Shown here one piece after another: positions 53,425-63,077 of a stretch of 64,000 nucleotides of DNA. The stretch comes from JALORV01 sp963703945 (GTDB lineage: Bacteria > Pseudomonadota > Gammaproteobacteria > Burkholderiales > Burkholderiaceae_F): assembly GCA_963703945.1 (NCBI GenBank), contig CAVPGM010000046.1:248001-312000 (forward strand), written 5' to 3'. The notes beneath the pieces were generated by a model. The model worked only from the letters and a program-made list of their open reading frames with translations. It was not told where the DNA came from and ran no database searches. The position numbers and the translations under genes were made by a program. Within the stretch, counting starts at the first letter, position 1, and the number at the start of each line of letters is the position of its first letter.

Positions 53425-54771
53425 ATGCGATCCATCAAGAGCATCCTCGGATCCGATCTCATGGACGAGGCGACCGAACTGCCCAACGGTCTGCAGGTTC
53501 GCTATATCGATGTGGTCGTCGCCTATCTGCGGCACTTGAAGCAGCAGGCTGAAGGGCACTGGCGGTCGCCGATCGACCGAGTGGTGATCGGGCGGCCTGT
53601 TTTCTTCGTCGACGACGATCCGAAGCGGGATGCCCGGGCCCAGGACACCTTTTTCCGGGCTGCACGGGCGGCAGGAATTTCGGAGGTGCAGTTCCAGTTC
53701 GAGGCGATCGCCGCTGCCCTCGATTACGAATCCCGTCTGCTGCCCAGCGATGGAGAGCGCCTCGTGCTGGTGGCCGACATCGGCGGTGGGACCTCAGACT
53801 TCTCGGTGGTTCGAGCCAGCGCGGCTGCCCATGGAGCCGTGGACCGGCGCATCGATGTGCTGGCCAATCATGGCGTGCACGTGGCTGGGACCGATTTTGA
53901 GCGATCGATCAACCTCGCGACCATCATGCCGGTCCTGGGACTGGGTGGTGACGGTCCCGGCGGACGGCCCGTGCCGTCGAAGATCTACTTCGATCTGGCC
54001 ACCTGGCATCTAGGGCCTGTTCACACTAAAGCCGGGAGTGCGAAAGTGAATGGCGGGATGCAGTGCGAGGCGCCGCGAGCGCCGTTGGCGTGATGCCAAC
54101 CAGCGAAGCGCTCATTTGCTAAATGCGGACGCAATGCGCCCGCCATTCGCCTTCCCGCAGGGTTGGGCCGCAATGCGGCGTCTGCTTTGTCGGGCGGCTT
54201 GCGAATGGGAGCTACCCTTCGCAGCGCCGCCCTTCGCGCATCCATCCACATTGCGGCCCAACGCATCTCCCGCATTTAGCGTGAACCGGCCCTAGTCAAC
54301 ACCACCTACGCGCCGAAACGGCTCGCCGAGCTGAAGCTGATGCGTACGATGTTCGACGACCAGCGCGCTCACCAGCGCCTGATGCGTGTCCTCGCCCTGC
54401 ACCGCGGGCACGATCTGGCAGCCCGCGCGGAGACGGCGAAGATTGAAGTGTCGGAGTCGGGCAGCGCATTGATCGAACTGGAATTCATCGAGCCAGGCCT
54501 GAAGCAGCTCCTCTCCGAGGAGCGGCAGTCCATGCCACTGAAGGATGGCGTTGATCGCATCGTCGGTACCGCACGCGAAGCGGTACGACTGGCGCAGCTC
54601 AGCCCCGATGAGATCGACGCCCTCTACTTCACTGGTGGGTCGACCGGGCTCAATACTCTGGTCGCTGAGCTTGCTGCCGCATTTCCTGCAGCGCGGCCGG
54701 TCCGCGGCGACCGATTTGCGAGCGTGGTAAGCGGGCTGGCGATTACCGCGAAGCGCAGGTATGCAAACTGA
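53425..54771 (+). pseudogene. YegD-like Hsp70 family pseudogene split by an inserted element
   Basis: An Hsp70/actin-fold ATPase remnant. Present are RVVIGRPVFFVDDDP, the phosphate-2 motif LVADIGGGTSDFSVV, GTDFERSINLATIMP, then after the insertion NTTYAPKRLAELKLMRTMFD and the adenosine motif LYFTGGSTGLNTL. The first ~110 residues with the phosphate-1 motif are missing and unrelated sequence lies upstream. At 54010-54295 a 278-bp element plus target duplication adds stop codons. Removing 282 bases rejoins ATWHL to VNTTYAP in frame. The gene is thus doubly inactivated. Confidence 0.85.
54010..54295. mobile_element. 278-bp MITE-like element inserted at CTAG within the yegD-like gene
   Basis: CTAG at 54010-54013 and 54292-54295 flank a 278-bp segment. 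Its ends are inverted repeats: GGCCTGTTCACACTAAA on the left against GGCCGGTTCACGCTAAA, 21 of 25 bases matching over the longer end. Inside are two further perfect inverted repeats: GAATGGCGGG (54048-54057) with its complement at 54139-54148, and GTTGGGCCGCAATG (54162-54175) with its complement at 54249-54262. It encodes no protein. The layout is that of a structured non-autonomous element; the duplication may be CTAG or the central TA. Confidence 0.85.
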
Positions 54772-54873
54772 GCCGGCAGCCGCTACACCGCCGGTGTTTG
54801 GCGACCGTCGCGCCTCTTGACGGCGGACTCGAGGTCCGCGCCGCGCAACGCAGGCCGCGCGCGGCGGCCTACC

Positions 54874-55101
54874 TCAGCCTTCGTATTTGAAGGACAGTGC
54901 GACTCGCGCCCGATACGCGACCACTTTGCCGTCCTCGATCTTCATGTCGAGTTTCGAGACCTCGGCGATGCGCAGATCGCGCAACGACTTGCCCGCAGTT
55001 TCGACCGCACTTTTTGCTGCATCCTCCCAGGACGCCGCGCTGGTTCCGATGATTTCTGTCACGCGATAGACGCCGCTTTCCGCGTTCTTCTTCCTGGCCA
55101 T
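54874..55101 (-). CDS. Dodecin flavin-storage protein
   Basis: A 75-residue protein of the dodecin family. Dodecins form hollow dodecamers that bind and buffer FMN, riboflavin or CoA. It has VYRVTEIIGTSAASWEDAAK, AVETAGKSLRDLRIAEV and the C-terminal strand VVAYRARVALSFKYEG. Trp in ASWEDA is the flavin-stacking residue of the family. The start at 55101 follows AGGGAGACAC. Length is normal. Confidence 0.93.
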   Translation of the reverse strand: MARKKNAESGVYRVTEIIGTSAASWEDAAKSAVETAGKSLRDLRIAEVSKLDMKIEDGKVVAYRARVALSFKYEG

Positions 55102-55531
55102 ATCTGTGTCTCCCTGTTTCGCTGACCGGCCGGCTGCGCGCTCGCCGCGCAACCAGCCTGATATTAGGCTCGTGCGTGCCCCGCATAGCGTGTGTGGCAG
55201 GCGCGCTGGCCGTTTCTTGTTTCCGGGGCAGCCGCACCGGCCAGCCGGCGTTTTGTCTGAACGGCTGCCGCGGCCCGGAGTTTCGGATCACGCGGCGCGT
55301 TTCGTATTACGGCAAACCCCATCGTGCGGAGCAGCACGCTCGTTTTCGTAGCGCCAAACGCAATGCCGTATTGCGAGAGCGTGATAGCAACCCGTTGACG
55401 CGAAAGCGTTTCTCTCCGACTCTTCTAAATGTTATTGGACTTGCTGCGATGCGTGATCCTACGTACGATTTCTCTAATTCCGTCTTCGGTACGGATGCCC
55501 AATGACCGCTGACCCAACGTGGGAGAGATGA
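55102..55531 (+). other. Dodecin-aceA divergent intergenic region
   Basis: These 430 bases hold no convincing gene. The aceA-proximal 150 bases are A/T-richer than the surroundings. They contain an imperfect inverted repeat, CGTATTACGGCA (55303-55314) with TGCCGTATTGCG (55364-55375), 10 of 12 bases pairing. This could be an operator for the glyoxylate genes. I could not place a promoter with confidence. Confidence 0.4.
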
Positions 55532-56851
<1,320 letters not shown>

Positions 56852-56870
56852 CCCGCCGGGCAGGCGCTGC

Positions 56871-56900
56871 AAAGGGCCGCAGTTCGCGGCCCTTTGCTTT
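56871..56900 (+). terminator. Rho-independent terminator of aceA
   Basis: AAAGGGCCGC-AGTTC-GCGGCCCTTT forms a 10-bp stem with a five-base loop, followed by GCTTT. It starts 19 bases after the aceA stop, so aceA is probably a separate unit from the HAD-aceB pair, or partly read through. Confidence 0.75.
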
Positions 56901-56979
56901 GGCACCGTTCAGTCGGCCCGGCGCGGGGCCGCCGGCTCGTTCACATATACTCATCGCCCGAGGGATTTCCGGAGGAACC

Positions 56980-57678
56980 ATGCGAGCCGCGTTGTTCGAC
57001 GTCTTCGGAACGCTGCTCGACGTCTACTCTGTCACGCGCCGCGCCGAGGAACTCTTCCCCGGGCAGGGAGCTCGGCTCGCTGTTCTCTGGCGCGACAAGC
57101 AGATCGAGTACTCGCGCGTCCGCACGCTGTCAGGACGCTACGTACCGTTTTCCCAGGTGACGCGCGAAGCGCTCGAGTTTTCGGTGCAGGCGCTCAGATT
57201 GCCAGCCGAGGCCGAGCAGGTGGCCTCACTCCTCGATGAATACAAGCGGCTGGCGCCCTTCATGGACGTCGCGCCAGCACTGGAGCGCTTGCACCAGGCG
57301 GGCGTCCGCACCGGTGTGCTGTCCAACGGCGATTCGGAAATGCTCGAGACGGCGCTCGTAACCTCGGGGTTGCATCGCTATATCGACATCGTCCTGTCGG
57401 CCGATCAGGTGCGGGCTTTCAAGACGTCGCCGCTGATCTATGCATTGGGTCCGCGCGCGCTGAAGCGGCCGGCCGAGGAAATCCTGTTCGTATCGAGCAA
57501 TGCCTGGGACGCGATCGGAGCTGCCTGGTACGGCTATACCAGCTTCTGGGTCAATCGCCTCGCGGCCCCGCTCGATCAGCTGGGCACGTGGCCGCACGGC
57601 ACCGGTTCGACGCTCGCCGATGCCGTCGACTACCTGCTTGCCTATCCCATTCGAAACAAGACGGAGACCGCTGCATGA
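56980..57678 (+). CDS. HAD-type II haloacid dehalogenase
   Basis: A 232-residue L-2-haloacid dehalogenase-type HAD enzyme. It has the nucleophile motif ALFDVFGTLLDVYSV with Asp7, the substrate Arg region EYSRVRTL, motif II VLSNGDSEML, the Lys in RAFKTSP and motif III VSSNAWDAIGAAWYG with GYTSFWVNR. Such enzymes turn 2-haloacids into 2-hydroxyacids, for example haloacetate to glycolate. GGAGGAACC gives a strong start. The stop overlaps the aceB start, so it is translated with malate synthase. Confidence 0.92.
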   Translation: MRAALFDVFGTLLDVYSVTRRAEELFPGQGARLAVLWRDKQIEYSRVRTLSGRYVPFSQVTREALEFSVQALRLPAEAEQVASLLDEYKRLAPFMDVAPALERLHQAGVRTGVLSNGDSEMLETALVTSGLHRYIDIVLSADQVRAFKTSPLIYALGPRALKRPAEEILFVSSNAWDAIGAAWYGYTSFWVNRLAAPLDQLGTWPHGTGSTLADAVDYLLAYPIRNKTETAA

Positions 57679-59258
57679 GCATGCCCGCCGGCGTCCAGAT
57701 CACGGCGCCGCTTGCCCCTGGCTATGACCGCATCCTGAGTTCTGACGCACTGGCGCTGGTCGCGTCGCTGCATCGCTTGTTCGAAGCGCGGCGGCAGGAA
57801 CTGCTGGCCCGGCGTGTCGAACGCGTGCGCCGGCTCGATGCTGGCGAACGCCCGGATTTCCTCGCCGAGACGAAGTCCGTGCGCGACGGGACCTGGTCGA
57901 TCGCCCCGATCCCGGCCGACTTGGAATGCCGCCGCGTCGAAATCACCGGGCCGGTCGAGCGCAAGATGATCATCAATGCGCTGAACTCGGGGGCGGATTC
58001 GTACATGACCGACTTCGAGGACAGCAATTCACCGAACTGGGACAACCAGATCACGGGTCAGTTGAACCTGATCGATGCAATCCGCCGCACGATCACGCTC
58101 GATCAGGGGGGCAAGACCTACAAGCTGAACGACAAGGTTGCCATTCTGGTGGTGCGACCGCGCGGCTGGCATCTTGACGAAAAACACGTGCTGATCGACG
58201 GCAAGCGCGTTTCGGGCGGCATCTTCGATTTCGCGCTTTACATGTTCCATAACGCGAAGGAACTGAAGGCGCGCGGCAGCGGCCCGTACTTCTACCTGCC
58301 GAAAATGGAGTCGCACCTCGAAGCACGGCTCTGGAACGACGTCTTCGTGGCCACCCAGAAGCACCTCGGGCTGCCGCAGGGCACGATCAAGGCCACGGTG
58401 CTGATCGAAACGATCCTTGCCGCGTTCGAGATGGACGAGATCCTGTACGAGCTGCGCGAGCACTCGGCCGGACTCAATGCCGGCCGCTGGGACTACATCT
58501 TCTCGTGCATCAAGAAGTTCAAGGTCGACAAGTCGTTCTGCCTGGCCGATCGCGCGCGCGTCACGATGACCGCGCCCTTCATGCGGGCGTACGCGCTGTT
58601 GCTGCTGGCGACCTGCCATCGCAGGAACGCACCGGCGATCGGCGGCATGAGCGCGCTGATACCGATCAAGAACGATCCGGAGGCCAACGAGAGGGCGCTG
58701 GCCGGCGTGCGTACCGACAAGTCACGCGACGCCCATGACGGCTATGACGGCGGCTGGGTGGCGCACCCGGGGCTGGTGCCGATCGCGATGGAAGAGTTCG
58801 TGAAGGTTCTCGGGGACCGGAAGAACCAGATCGACAAGAAACGTGACGACGTGAAGGTCGGCGCGGCTGATCTGCTGAACTTCCAGCCCGAGAAGCCGAT
58901 CACCGAGGCAGGGCTGCGCATGAACATCAACGTCGGCATCCATTATCTCGGCTCCTGGCTGGCCGGCAACGGCTGTGTGCCGATCCACAACCTGATGGAA
59001 GACGCCGCAACCGCCGAGATCAGCCGCTCGCAGGTCTGGCAATGGATCCGTTCGCCGAAGGGAGTGCTCGACGACGGTCGCAAGGTGACCGCCGACATGG
59101 TGCGATCGCTGATCCCTCAGGAACTGGCGAAGGTGAAGGCGGACGTCGGTCCGAACTCGCCCACCTACGATCGCGCGGCGCAGATCTTCGAAAAGATGAG
59201 CACGCAGGAAGCCTTTGCCGAGTTTCTGACGTTGCCGCTGTATGAGGAGATCGCCTGA
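57675..59258 (+). CDS. aceB: Malate synthase A
   Basis: A 527-residue malate synthase A that condenses glyoxylate and acetyl-CoA to malate, the second step of the glyoxylate shunt. It has TDFEDSNSPNWDNQITGQ, VVRPRGWHLDEKH, the substrate-binding FYLPKMESHLEARLWNDVF, the metal Glu in LIETILAAFEMDEI, and a C-terminal WLAGNGCVPIHNLMEDAATA. The ATG at 57675 overlaps the dehalogenase stop by four bases. Length is normal. Confidence 0.97.
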   Translation: MSMPAGVQITAPLAPGYDRILSSDALALVASLHRLFEARRQELLARRVERVRRLDAGERPDFLAETKSVRDGTWSIAPIPADLECRRVEITGPVERKMIINALNSGADSYMTDFEDSNSPNWDNQITGQLNLIDAIRRTITLDQGGKTYKLNDKVAILVVRPRGWHLDEKHVLIDGKRVSGGIFDFALYMFHNAKELKARGSGPYFYLPKMESHLEARLWNDVFVATQKHLGLPQGTIKATVLIETILAAFEMDEILYELREHSAGLNAGRWDYIFSCIKKFKVDKSFCLADRARVTMTAPFMRAYALLLLATCHRRNAPAIGGMSALIPIKNDPEANERALAGVRTDKSRDAHDGYDGGWVAHPGLVPIAMEEFVKVLGDRKNQIDKKRDDVKVGAADLLNFQPEKPITEAGLRMNINVGIHYLGSWLAGNGCVPIHNLMEDAATAEISRSQVWQWIRSPKGVLDDGRKVTADMVRSLIPQELAKVKADVGPNSPTYDRAAQIFEKMSTQEAFAEFLTLPLYEEIA

Positions 59259-59323
59259 CCGCGGGTGCGGTCGCGGCGACGTTTCATAGATGTGCGCGGG
59301 GTCTAGCCCCGGGGAGGTGTGCG

Positions 59324-59473
59324 ATGACACTCTGTCCGATCGCGATAGTGGCCGGATGCGAAAAGTGCCCTGCGTTCAAGATCTGCCCGCTCAAGGGTGT
59401 CATCGGCAGCCCCCCGAAAGCGGAGCCGCCCAAGTCGGCATCCGCTAAATCGCGCGCGGCGCCTCGCAAGTAG
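59324..59473 (+). CDS. 49-residue cysteine-rich small protein
   Basis: A short gene with a strong GGGGAGGTG ribosome site. The N-terminal half reads MTLCPIAIVAGCEKCPAFKI then CPLKGVIG: four cysteines spaced C-x7-C-x2-C-x5-C, each followed by Pro or set in a tight turn. The C-terminal half is a low-complexity Pro/Lys/Ala/Ser tail. The cysteine knot suggests a metal- or cluster-binding mini-protein. I have the impression that similar short proteins occur in other Betaproteobacteria but cannot check this. It follows aceB by 65 bases. Confidence 0.7.
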   Translation: MTLCPIAIVAGCEKCPAFKICPLKGVIGSPPKAEPPKSASAKSRAAPRK

Positions 59474-59498
59474 CCGGCGCGGACCGAGCCGGCCGCAC

Positions 59499-60278
59499 TC
59501 AGTCCTCCAGTTCTGCCTTCGCCAGTTCGACGTCGAGTTTTTCCATCGCGTCGAGCGGCTCGCAGGCTGCCGCTTCGCTGTAGAGCTGTTCGGCCTGCTT
59601 GAGCGCCTTTTTGCCTTCGAGCATCACCAGGCCGTTGGCGTATTCGATGCGTGCGATCGCCGAGTCCGGCATCAGCTTCAGCGCAGCCTGGTAGTTCTTG
59701 AGCGCCACGTCTTTCTTCGCGCCGTAGGTGAGGCCGCCGATCATCGCGCCGACCTTGTCGATGACTTCGGCGTGGTACGAGCCAAGCGCGATGTGCGCGT
59801 CCGCATGCTTCGGTGCGAGCTTGATCGTCGTTTCGAGTGCGGATTTCACCTTGCCGCCGATACCCTGCGCCAGCGCCTTGACGACCGAGATGCCCTGCGC
59901 GTATCGCCCGAGGGAATACGCCTGCCAGTAGAACGCGTTGGCATTCTTGGGCTCCTTGTCCTGCAGGGCCTCCGCGCGATCGGCTACCTCTTCGAACATT
60001 TCGAGCTTGCGCTTGTCGCTCTGCTCGAGGTAATTGGCGTAGATGGCCTGCGCCTTGTTCGCGACGTTGGTTCCCTCGGTGCCGGCTTTCAGTCCCAGTT
60101 CGTGAGCCTTCTGGAACTCGCCGGCGTGAAACGCCATCCACGCCTCGAGCACTGCGTCGCCCTTCGGAAACGCTTCGGCATCACCCTTGTGCAGGCGCTC
60201 CCAAGCCTTCTTCAGGGTGGCCGCCGTGAACTGGAACTTCTTGTCGGCATACGGGAATTTCGCCCACGCCTTGGCCAT
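59499..60278 (-). CDS. TPR-like helical repeat protein
   Basis: A 259-residue soluble all-helical protein. Repeats of tetratricopeptide type are visible, for example AVLEAWMAFHAGEFQKAHEL, NAFYWQAYSLGRYAQGIS, ADAHIALGSYHAEVIDKVG and ALKNYQAALKLMPDSAIARI. TPR proteins act as scaffolds; no enzymatic motif is present. There is no signal peptide. It lies 15 bases downstream of the TetR gene on the minus strand. Binding partners are unknown. Confidence 0.78.
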   Translation of the reverse strand: MAKAWAKFPYADKKFQFTAATLKKAWERLHKGDAEAFPKGDAVLEAWMAFHAGEFQKAHELGLKAGTEGTNVANKAQAIYANYLEQSDKRKLEMFEEVADRAEALQDKEPKNANAFYWQAYSLGRYAQGISVVKALAQGIGGKVKSALETTIKLAPKHADAHIALGSYHAEVIDKVGAMIGGLTYGAKKDVALKNYQAALKLMPDSAIARIEYANGLVMLEGKKALKQAEQLYSEAAACEPLDAMEKLDVELAKAELED

Positions 60279-60293
60279 GTCTGCTCCTCCGGT

Positions 60294-60953
60294 TTAGTCT
60301 TTCAGGTATTCGGCTGCGAGCTGCTCGAACAGCGTGCGAGATTCGCCGGTCAGGTAAGGCGCGGTCAGTGACATCACCTGATAGCAGCCGCGCTGAAGCG
60401 CAGCGCCCACCACGTCGGGCTCACTGAAGCGGCGCGGATCGAGCACGTATGAATACGAAAGCCAGTAGGTGGCCACGACAACCATGTTCGTCGCGAGCGC
60501 CTCGATCTCGCTCGGTTGCGCGCTCAGTTCCTGCGCCTTCGCCAGGCCTTCGCACAGGCCTCGGGCAACCTTCACCTTCTGCGTCAGCAACTGCTTGAAC
60601 TTGATTTCCAGCGTGCGGTTGTTGGCGAGAAGATTGTTCAAGTCGCGGTAGAAGAAGCGGTACTTCCAGATCAGTTCGAACAGCACGTGCAGGAAGAGCC
60701 ACGCATCCTCGACGTTCGGCTCACGGTCGGACGGCAGTGCCAGCAGCTTGTCGATCTCGCGTTCGAACTGCTGGAAGATGCAGTTGATGATGTCGTCCTT
60801 GTTCTTGAAGTGGTAGTACAGATTGCCCGGGGAGATGTTCATCTCCTCGGCGATCAGGGTCGTGTTGACGTTGGGTTCGCCGAAGTCGTTGAACAGGCGC
60901 AGCGACAGCTCGAGGATGCGTTCGCGCGTGCGGCGCGGCGGCTTGCGTTCCAT
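60294..60953 (-). CDS. TetR/AcrR-family transcriptional regulator
   Basis: A 219-residue repressor. The N-terminal helix-turn-helix is RRTRERILELSLRLFNDFGE, TTLIAEEMNISPGNLYYHFK and NKDDIINCIFQQFE. The ligand domain is long and helical (LFELIWKYRFFYRDLNNLLA). The tail resembles a group of TetR regulators found near lipid and PHA genes. The start at 60953 is chosen because MERKPPRRT matches the usual short basic leader. Its target may be the adjacent TPR gene or the patatin/PHA genes. Confidence 0.9.
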   Translation of the reverse strand: MERKPPRRTRERILELSLRLFNDFGEPNVNTTLIAEEMNISPGNLYYHFKNKDDIINCIFQQFEREIDKLLALPSDREPNVEDAWLFLHVLFELIWKYRFFYRDLNNLLANNRTLEIKFKQLLTQKVKVARGLCEGLAKAQELSAQPSEIEALATNMVVVATYWLSYSYVLDPRRFSEPDVVGAALQRGCYQVMSLTAPYLTGESRTLFEQLAAEYLKD

Positions 60954-61018
60954 GGAGTGCGCTGAGTAGGCGGCCGGATGGGATTCCGGCGCAAAGAATA
61001 CCGCAGCAGAACCTGCGA

Positions 61019-62293
61019 TCAGGCGGCTACGCCCGAGTAGCGCAACCAGCGTTCGAGATCGTCGAGCGTGTGGGTCAGCAGGCGCGTCGCAGCGGTCGAT
61101 GCGGTCTCGCGCCACGTGCCGCGGCTCTTCTTGAGACTCTTCACCAGCGTCATTGCCTGGTCGCCCAATACGTCAGTGCGCAACGTGATGTCGTGCTGCG
61201 CCAGCATCGGTGCGAGCTCGTGCCGCCGCTTCCACAGTTCCTCGCGCGTCTTCTGGTAGGCGTGCTCGCACAGGCGGCGGCGACTGGAGTAGGAGAACAG
61301 GTTCGTAAAGAACATGTCTGCGTCGGCGCGGTTCGGCTCGAACAGCAGGATGTCGGTGCGCGGATAGGCCGTCTTGTAGCGTTCGAGCCCTGCGCCCAGG
61401 CGCGAGTGAATGATCGAACGGAAGGTCTGTGCGAGCACCACCGGCAGGCCACCTTCGACGAGCTTGTCGAGCTGGTGTTCGCGATCGCGGCTGCGGTGGT
61501 GTGGCGTGGAGTCGAACGGCACCAGCGGGTTCAGGCACAGCATCAGCGCCACGCCCTGGTCCAGCGCGATCGAGGCGTGCAGGGTCTTGCGCAATGCGCC
61601 GTCGACGAAGTAGCGGCCCTCGACTTCCACCGGTGGAAAGAGTCCCGGCAGCGCCGCGGAGGCCTGCACTGCGCGCGAGATCGGCACATGCTCTGTGCCG
61701 GGCGCACCGAATGCCACGGACACCCCGGTGTCCAGGTCGGTGGCGACCAGATAAAGCTGGTGGGCGAGCTGCCGGAAGTCGTTGGTGCGACCCGGCTGGC
61801 TGAATATGCCGGCGAGGTAGTGGTCGACCTCGTCCCCGCTGAACACTCCGGTCGGGATCGCGCGACCGAGCCGCTCGAACGCGCTCATGATCGTGCTGGT
61901 GCCAAGCAGGTAGTGCCAGGCCGCGCTCAACGCGAGCGGCGGAACCGATGCGAGGCGCTTGGCGTATTCGCGGAACGCGGGCCTCAGCAGCATCGACGGC
62001 TCGAAGCGGTCGCTGCTCTTCTCACCCTCGATGAACAGCCGCGACATCTGGTGCGGCGTGATGCCGTTGGCCAGGCCCGCCGCGATGAAACCGCCGGCGC
62101 TGACCCCGACGTACACGTCGATATCGTTGAAGTCGACGCCCTCGAACGATTCGCTGAGAGCGGCAAGGGCACCGATCTCGTAGATCGCGCCCAACGGACC
62201 TCCGCCGGCGAGGGCGAGCCCGATACGGGGACGCGCAGCGCCTGTCCGGCGGTGCTTGCGTGGACTACGGCCCGGCCCGGGCGGTTCGGTCAT
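61019..62293 (-). CDS. Patatin-like phospholipase
   Basis: A 424-residue patatin-domain lipase. It has the oxyanion loop LALAGGGPLGAIYEIGAL, the nucleophile Ser65 in VYVGVSAGGFIAAG and the catalytic Asp in YFVDGALRKTLHAS. The C-terminal half is helical and basic. Patatins hydrolyse phospholipids or acylglycerols, and some act on PHA. There is no signal peptide. It lies between a TetR regulator and a PHA granule protein, which suggests a role in lipid or PHA turnover. Confidence 0.92.
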   Translation of the reverse strand: MTEPPGPGRSPRKHRRTGAARPRIGLALAGGGPLGAIYEIGALAALSESFEGVDFNDIDVYVGVSAGGFIAAGLANGITPHQMSRLFIEGEKSSDRFEPSMLLRPAFREYAKRLASVPPLALSAAWHYLLGTSTIMSAFERLGRAIPTGVFSGDEVDHYLAGIFSQPGRTNDFRQLAHQLYLVATDLDTGVSVAFGAPGTEHVPISRAVQASAALPGLFPPVEVEGRYFVDGALRKTLHASIALDQGVALMLCLNPLVPFDSTPHHRSRDREHQLDKLVEGGLPVVLAQTFRSIIHSRLGAGLERYKTAYPRTDILLFEPNRADADMFFTNLFSYSSRRRLCEHAYQKTREELWKRRHELAPMLAQHDITLRTDVLGDQAMTLVKSLKKSRGTWRETASTAATRLLTHTLDDLERWLRYSGVAA

Positions 62294-62438
62294 CTGGCCG
62301 TGCGTTGGATGAAATCTCCGCTCTCGATCTGTTGGCCATGCCGGAGACAGGAGTTGACGCGCGGCCTGGGACAGGCGCCGCGCGAAAGCTGCCGCAGTGG
62401 TCAGGCGGCGTAGCGCTCGACCGCGAAGGTGTCGTTGA

Positions 62439-62897
62439 TCAGGCTGCCGCCCTGCGCGTACGCGGCGCGCGTTTGGCCGGATGGGCGCGGGTGAGAGTGC
62501 CGACGCTGCGGGTCAATTCCTCGACACGCCGGGTCAGCGCGGCGATTTCCTTGTTGGTCGGCACACCCAGGCGTGTCAGCGCGCGCTCGACGCGGGCCTC
62601 GAACACGGTCTCCAGCTTGTCCCAGGTTCCGTTGGCCTGCTTCTGCAAGCCCGCTGCCACTTTCGTCACTTTCGCCGTCACGTCGTTGACCTTGTCCTCG
62701 GTGACCTTCATGGTCCGTTTCTGGATGCTGGTGCCCTCGCGCACGAGCGCCTTGAATACCTTCTGGCCTTCTTCCTGCGCCTTGGCAAACGCGCCCAGTC
62801 CCGCGAGCCAGATCTCCTGCGCGGAATCCTTCACAGCAGTGCGCAACTGATTTTCGCTCGACGACTTCTCGGCCATTGCCTTGAGCTTCCTGACCAT
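62439..62897 (-). CDS. PHA granule-associated (PhaF/PhaI-like phasin) protein
   Basis: A 152-residue phasin of the poly(hydroxyalkanoate) granule-associated family. It has the signature QEIWLAGLGAFAKAQEEGQ, then KVFKALVREGTSIQKRTM, a long helix (VNDVTAKVTKVAAGLQKQ) and the leucine-rich coiled coil IAALTRRVEELTRSVGTL. It ends in a short basic AKRAPRTRRAAA tail, far shorter than the histone-like tail of PhaF. The start at 62897 follows AAGGAGTGAC. It shares this neighbourhood with the patatin gene. Confidence 0.9.
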   Translation of the reverse strand: MVRKLKAMAEKSSSENQLRTAVKDSAQEIWLAGLGAFAKAQEEGQKVFKALVREGTSIQKRTMKVTEDKVNDVTAKVTKVAAGLQKQANGTWDKLETVFEARVERALTRLGVPTNKEIAALTRRVEELTRSVGTLTRAHPAKRAPRTRRAAA

Positions 62898-63077
62898 CTG
62901 TCACTCCTTACCCTGCGGGTGGGTTGTCCGACAAGCACAGTCTAGGAGTCGCTATGCATGACCAACAACAAACTGCATAGAGCATCGGCTCTAGCCCTCG
63001 ATGCGCCGGGGCTACACTCGCCGCGAGATTCGTTCAGCGAACACCGCGAACACCGTTCTGCCAGGAGGAGATCCCCG

